Under the pieces are notes generated by a model. It saw only the letters and a list, made by a program, of their open reading frames with translations. It did no database searches and was not told where the DNA came from. Made by a program: the position numbers and the translations under genes. Positions 6,227 to 7,550 of a DNA stretch of 7,550 nucleotides are shown here, piece by piece (within the stretch, counting starts at the first letter, position 1; every line of letters begins with the position of its first letter). The stretch comes from Bacteroidota bacterium (GTDB lineage Bacteria > Bacteroidota > Bacteroidia > Chitinophagales > Chitinophagaceae). The DNA lies in contig JAEVZP010000171.1 in assembly GCA_023392185.1 (NCBI GenBank), positions 1 through 7,550 on the forward strand, in the 5' to 3' direction.

Positions 6227-7036
6227 TCAGATCCGGACGCCCAGGCCCAGAAACATGATAAAGGAGCCGAACGCCTGCCGGGCGGTGCCTTTATAGATCC
6301 GCAGGCCCGAATACCGGGCATAATCGCCTTTGATACCGCCTTCCAGAAACACGCGGTTGAAAGCCGTTACCTGTGCATCCAGTTCCAGGCCCACATTCCA
6401 GCCGCCGAGCTGAAAGTGCGGATTATTGGCTTTGCCGAAAAGGGTGTTTTCCACGTGCGGCACCACGGGGCCGATACCGGCTTTGCCGAGCACATCCAGA
6501 CGCAGGTTGTGTCGCTTGTTTTCCCACACCGGCACTTGCTTTACAAAGTTGATGAGAAAGAAATTGGCGCCGTTGTTGAGGAAGTAAGTAAAGCCGTTGG
6601 TGCGGTCGAAATACACATTGGTGTCCACTGCGCGGGCATCGCCAAGCGTGCCGGTCACGCGCACCGTCTGGTTTTCGGAAATGATATACTTCGTGTGGTC
6701 GAAGTTGATTTCCACCCCCATACCGCGCTTTTTGTCAAACATCCAGCCGATCCGGTAGCTGTATTGCGGAATGGTCAGCTCCTGATTGAAAATGCCTTTA
6801 TCCCAGCCTTTAAAATCATGGCCGTGCACCTTGTGCATCGTGTATTCATAGCCAATCTCGGGCTGCGAGACATGCAGATTGCTGCGCGTGTAGGTTTCGG
6901 CATTGTAGCCCCAGGTGAGATAGAAATACTGGTTACGCGCTTTGGGGGCCGGGACCAGGGGAGTCTGGGGAATTTCCTGCGCCTGCGCCAGATGCGAAGC
7001 GGCGACCAGAGCGAGCGCAATAATTTTTGTGTTCAA
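6227..7036 (-). CDS. Predicted outer-membrane beta-barrel protein, unknown function
   Basis: A predicted 269-residue exported protein. Starting at the TTG codon at 7036 gives MNTKIIALALVAASHLAQAQEIPQ, a classical signal peptide with probable cleavage after AQA (residues 17-19). The mature part begins NQYFYLTWGYNAETYTRSNLHV and is rich in aromatic, alternating amphipathic strands with Gly/Asn turns (for example PQYSYRIGWMFDKKRGMGVEINFDHTKY), ending in a hydrophobic strand MFLGLGVRI. This is the pattern of small Bacteroidota outer-membrane barrels; I recall similar uncharacterised proteins with YFTWGYN and FDHTKY segments but cannot name the family. The frame is open to 7240, but that would cross the neighbouring terminator and coding end. 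An ATG at 7111 is the alternative start and would put about 25 extra residues before the signal core. No functional partner is evident. I see no strong terminator after the TGA. Confidence 0.78.
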   Translation of the reverse strand: MNTKIIALALVAASHLAQAQEIPQTPLVPAPKARNQYFYLTWGYNAETYTRSNLHVSQPEIGYEYTMHKVHGHDFKGWDKGIFNQELTIPQYSYRIGWMFDKKRGMGVEINFDHTKYIISENQTVRVTGTLGDARAVDTNVYFDRTNGFTYFLNNGANFFLINFVKQVPVWENKRHNLRLDVLGKAGIGPVVPHVENTLFGKANNPHFQLGGWNVGLELDAQVTAFNRVFLEGGIKGDYARYSGLRIYKGTARQAFGSFIMFLGLGVRI

Positions 7037-7136
7037 GGGATGGCTTTTAGAACAGGCGTTTTGAAAGCAAAAGTCCAGGTTTTTGGGGAACGTCTCCGTT
7101 AATCGCTCCATCCTTCTGTGAAGGCAGAGGAGCGGC

Positions 7137-7171
7137 AAAAAGGCCCCGTTTTTCCGGAAATTCCGGGCCTT
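7137..7171 (-). terminator. Intrinsic terminator of the saccharopine-dehydrogenase-like gene
   Basis: On the minus strand a 7-bp stem AAGGCCC/GGGCCTT (7171-7165 with 7146-7140) is followed by a five-T run. The stem starts inside the stop codon of the upstream gene, and the loop contains TTTCCGGAAA (7151-7160). It argues against any start of the outer-membrane gene upstream of 7137. Confidence 0.72.
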
Positions 7172-7550
7172 AGGAAAGCACCGTTTCGACTTCATGAAAG
7201 CGGATGTCGTGGTCGGCAAGCTTTTGAAGCACCGGCTCATAAATCTGCGGCATATTGGGAATCTGCACGCCTTTGGGATAATCGCTAACGCCTGCTTCCA
7301 GCATCATTTCGGCAAAAAGCGCCATAGGCATGCCGACGGTTTTGGCCATTGCACTGAAAAGCTTGTCTTTTCCTTCGAGCGTCAGCGTGCTGATGATGCG
7401 GTGTCGCCTCCCTGCTTTTTGGTATTCGGCATCGTGAACCATCACCACCAGATCTTTGTCGGCTTCGCGAAGCACCCATTTTGCCTCCAGCAGGGGCAAG
7501 AGGGCTTCAGCCATGGTAGTGGCTCCTTCCGGAAGCGGCATTTCTTCAAA
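7170..7550 (-). CDS. Saccharopine dehydrogenase family protein, C-terminal part
   Basis: The visible 126 residues are the end of a larger protein whose start lies beyond the right edge. The frame is open to base 7550 (FEEMPLPEGATTM...), so the ATG at 7541 is internal and not a start. The sequence matches the C-terminal domain of saccharopine dehydrogenase: a DLVVMVHDAEY strand, GRRHRIISTLTLEGKD, the conserved MAKTVGMPMALFAEMML segment, then GVQIPNMPQIYEPVLQKL and a terminal strand. Members interconvert saccharopine with glutamate and aminoadipate semialdehyde using NAD(P) in lysine metabolism, although many bacterial members have untested substrates. The N-terminal Rossmann domain is out of view. 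The gene terminates in its own hairpin. Confidence 0.9.
   Translation of the reverse strand, partial: FEEMPLPEGATTMAEALLPLLEAKWVLREADKDLVVMVHDAEYQKAGRRHRIISTLTLEGKDKLFSAMAKTVGMPMALFAEMMLEAGVSDYPKGVQIPNMPQIYEPVLQKLADHDIRFHEVETVLS

Noticed and set aside
6136..6229. Stop-codon readthrough joining the outer-membrane protein to the downstream 101-residue frame
   Set aside because: The barrel protein ends in a natural terminal strand before the TGA, and the intervening codons do not look like a linker or a domain. Being in the same frame has a one-in-three chance.

Overview
The window looks like ordinary chromosomal DNA from a member of the Bacteroidota, possibly a Saprospiria- or Chitinophagia-like lineage; the exact lineage is a guess. 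The signs are a DPP5-like S9 peptidase, a FAA1/FadD15-type acyl-CoA ligase with the usual Bacteroidota motif set, a small Bacteroidota-style outer-membrane barrel protein, no Shine-Dalgarno sequences, and promoter-like boxes resembling the Bacteroidota -33/-7 consensus (TTG / TAnnTTTG). Base composition is moderately GC-rich and even across the genes, with no sign of an acquired island.

Layout from left to right. (1) Positions 1-405, plus strand: C-terminal end of a secreted S9 serine peptidase, followed by a bidirectional hairpin terminator (430-467). (2) Positions 495-2329, minus strand: a two-gene ABC transporter operon, with the ATPase gene first and a FtsX/MacB-fold permease after it, overlapping by 4 bases (ATGA). 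(3) Positions 2330-2569: a divergent intergenic region carrying the acyl-CoA ligase promoter. (4) Positions 2570-4342, plus strand: long-chain acyl-CoA synthetase. (5) Positions 4371-4422: a perfect 52-base palindrome between convergent genes. (6) Positions 4446-5696, minus strand: metK, S-adenosylmethionine synthetase. (7) Positions 5697-6226: a 530-base stretch with nested inverted repeats next to metK and one possible small gene of unknown function (5831-6136, minus). (8) Positions 6227-7036, minus strand: a signal-peptide-bearing predicted outer-membrane beta-barrel protein, probably starting at a TTG codon. (9) Positions 7170-7550, minus strand: C-terminal part of a saccharopine-dehydrogenase-family protein, ending in its own terminator.

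The genes do not form one pathway. They are housekeeping and envelope genes in short units: peptide degradation in the envelope, an ABC export or lipid-handling unit of unknown substrate, fatty-acid activation, SAM synthesis, an envelope barrel and a lysine-related oxidoreductase. I found no CRISPR array, tRNA, rRNA, phage gene, toxin-antitoxin pair, transposase or defence system, and no convincing previously undescribed system. The points most worth a second look are the strong excess of the octamer palindrome TTCCGGAA, the 52-base perfect palindrome, the nested inverted repeats in front of metK, and an ABC ATPase that lacks the switch histidine.
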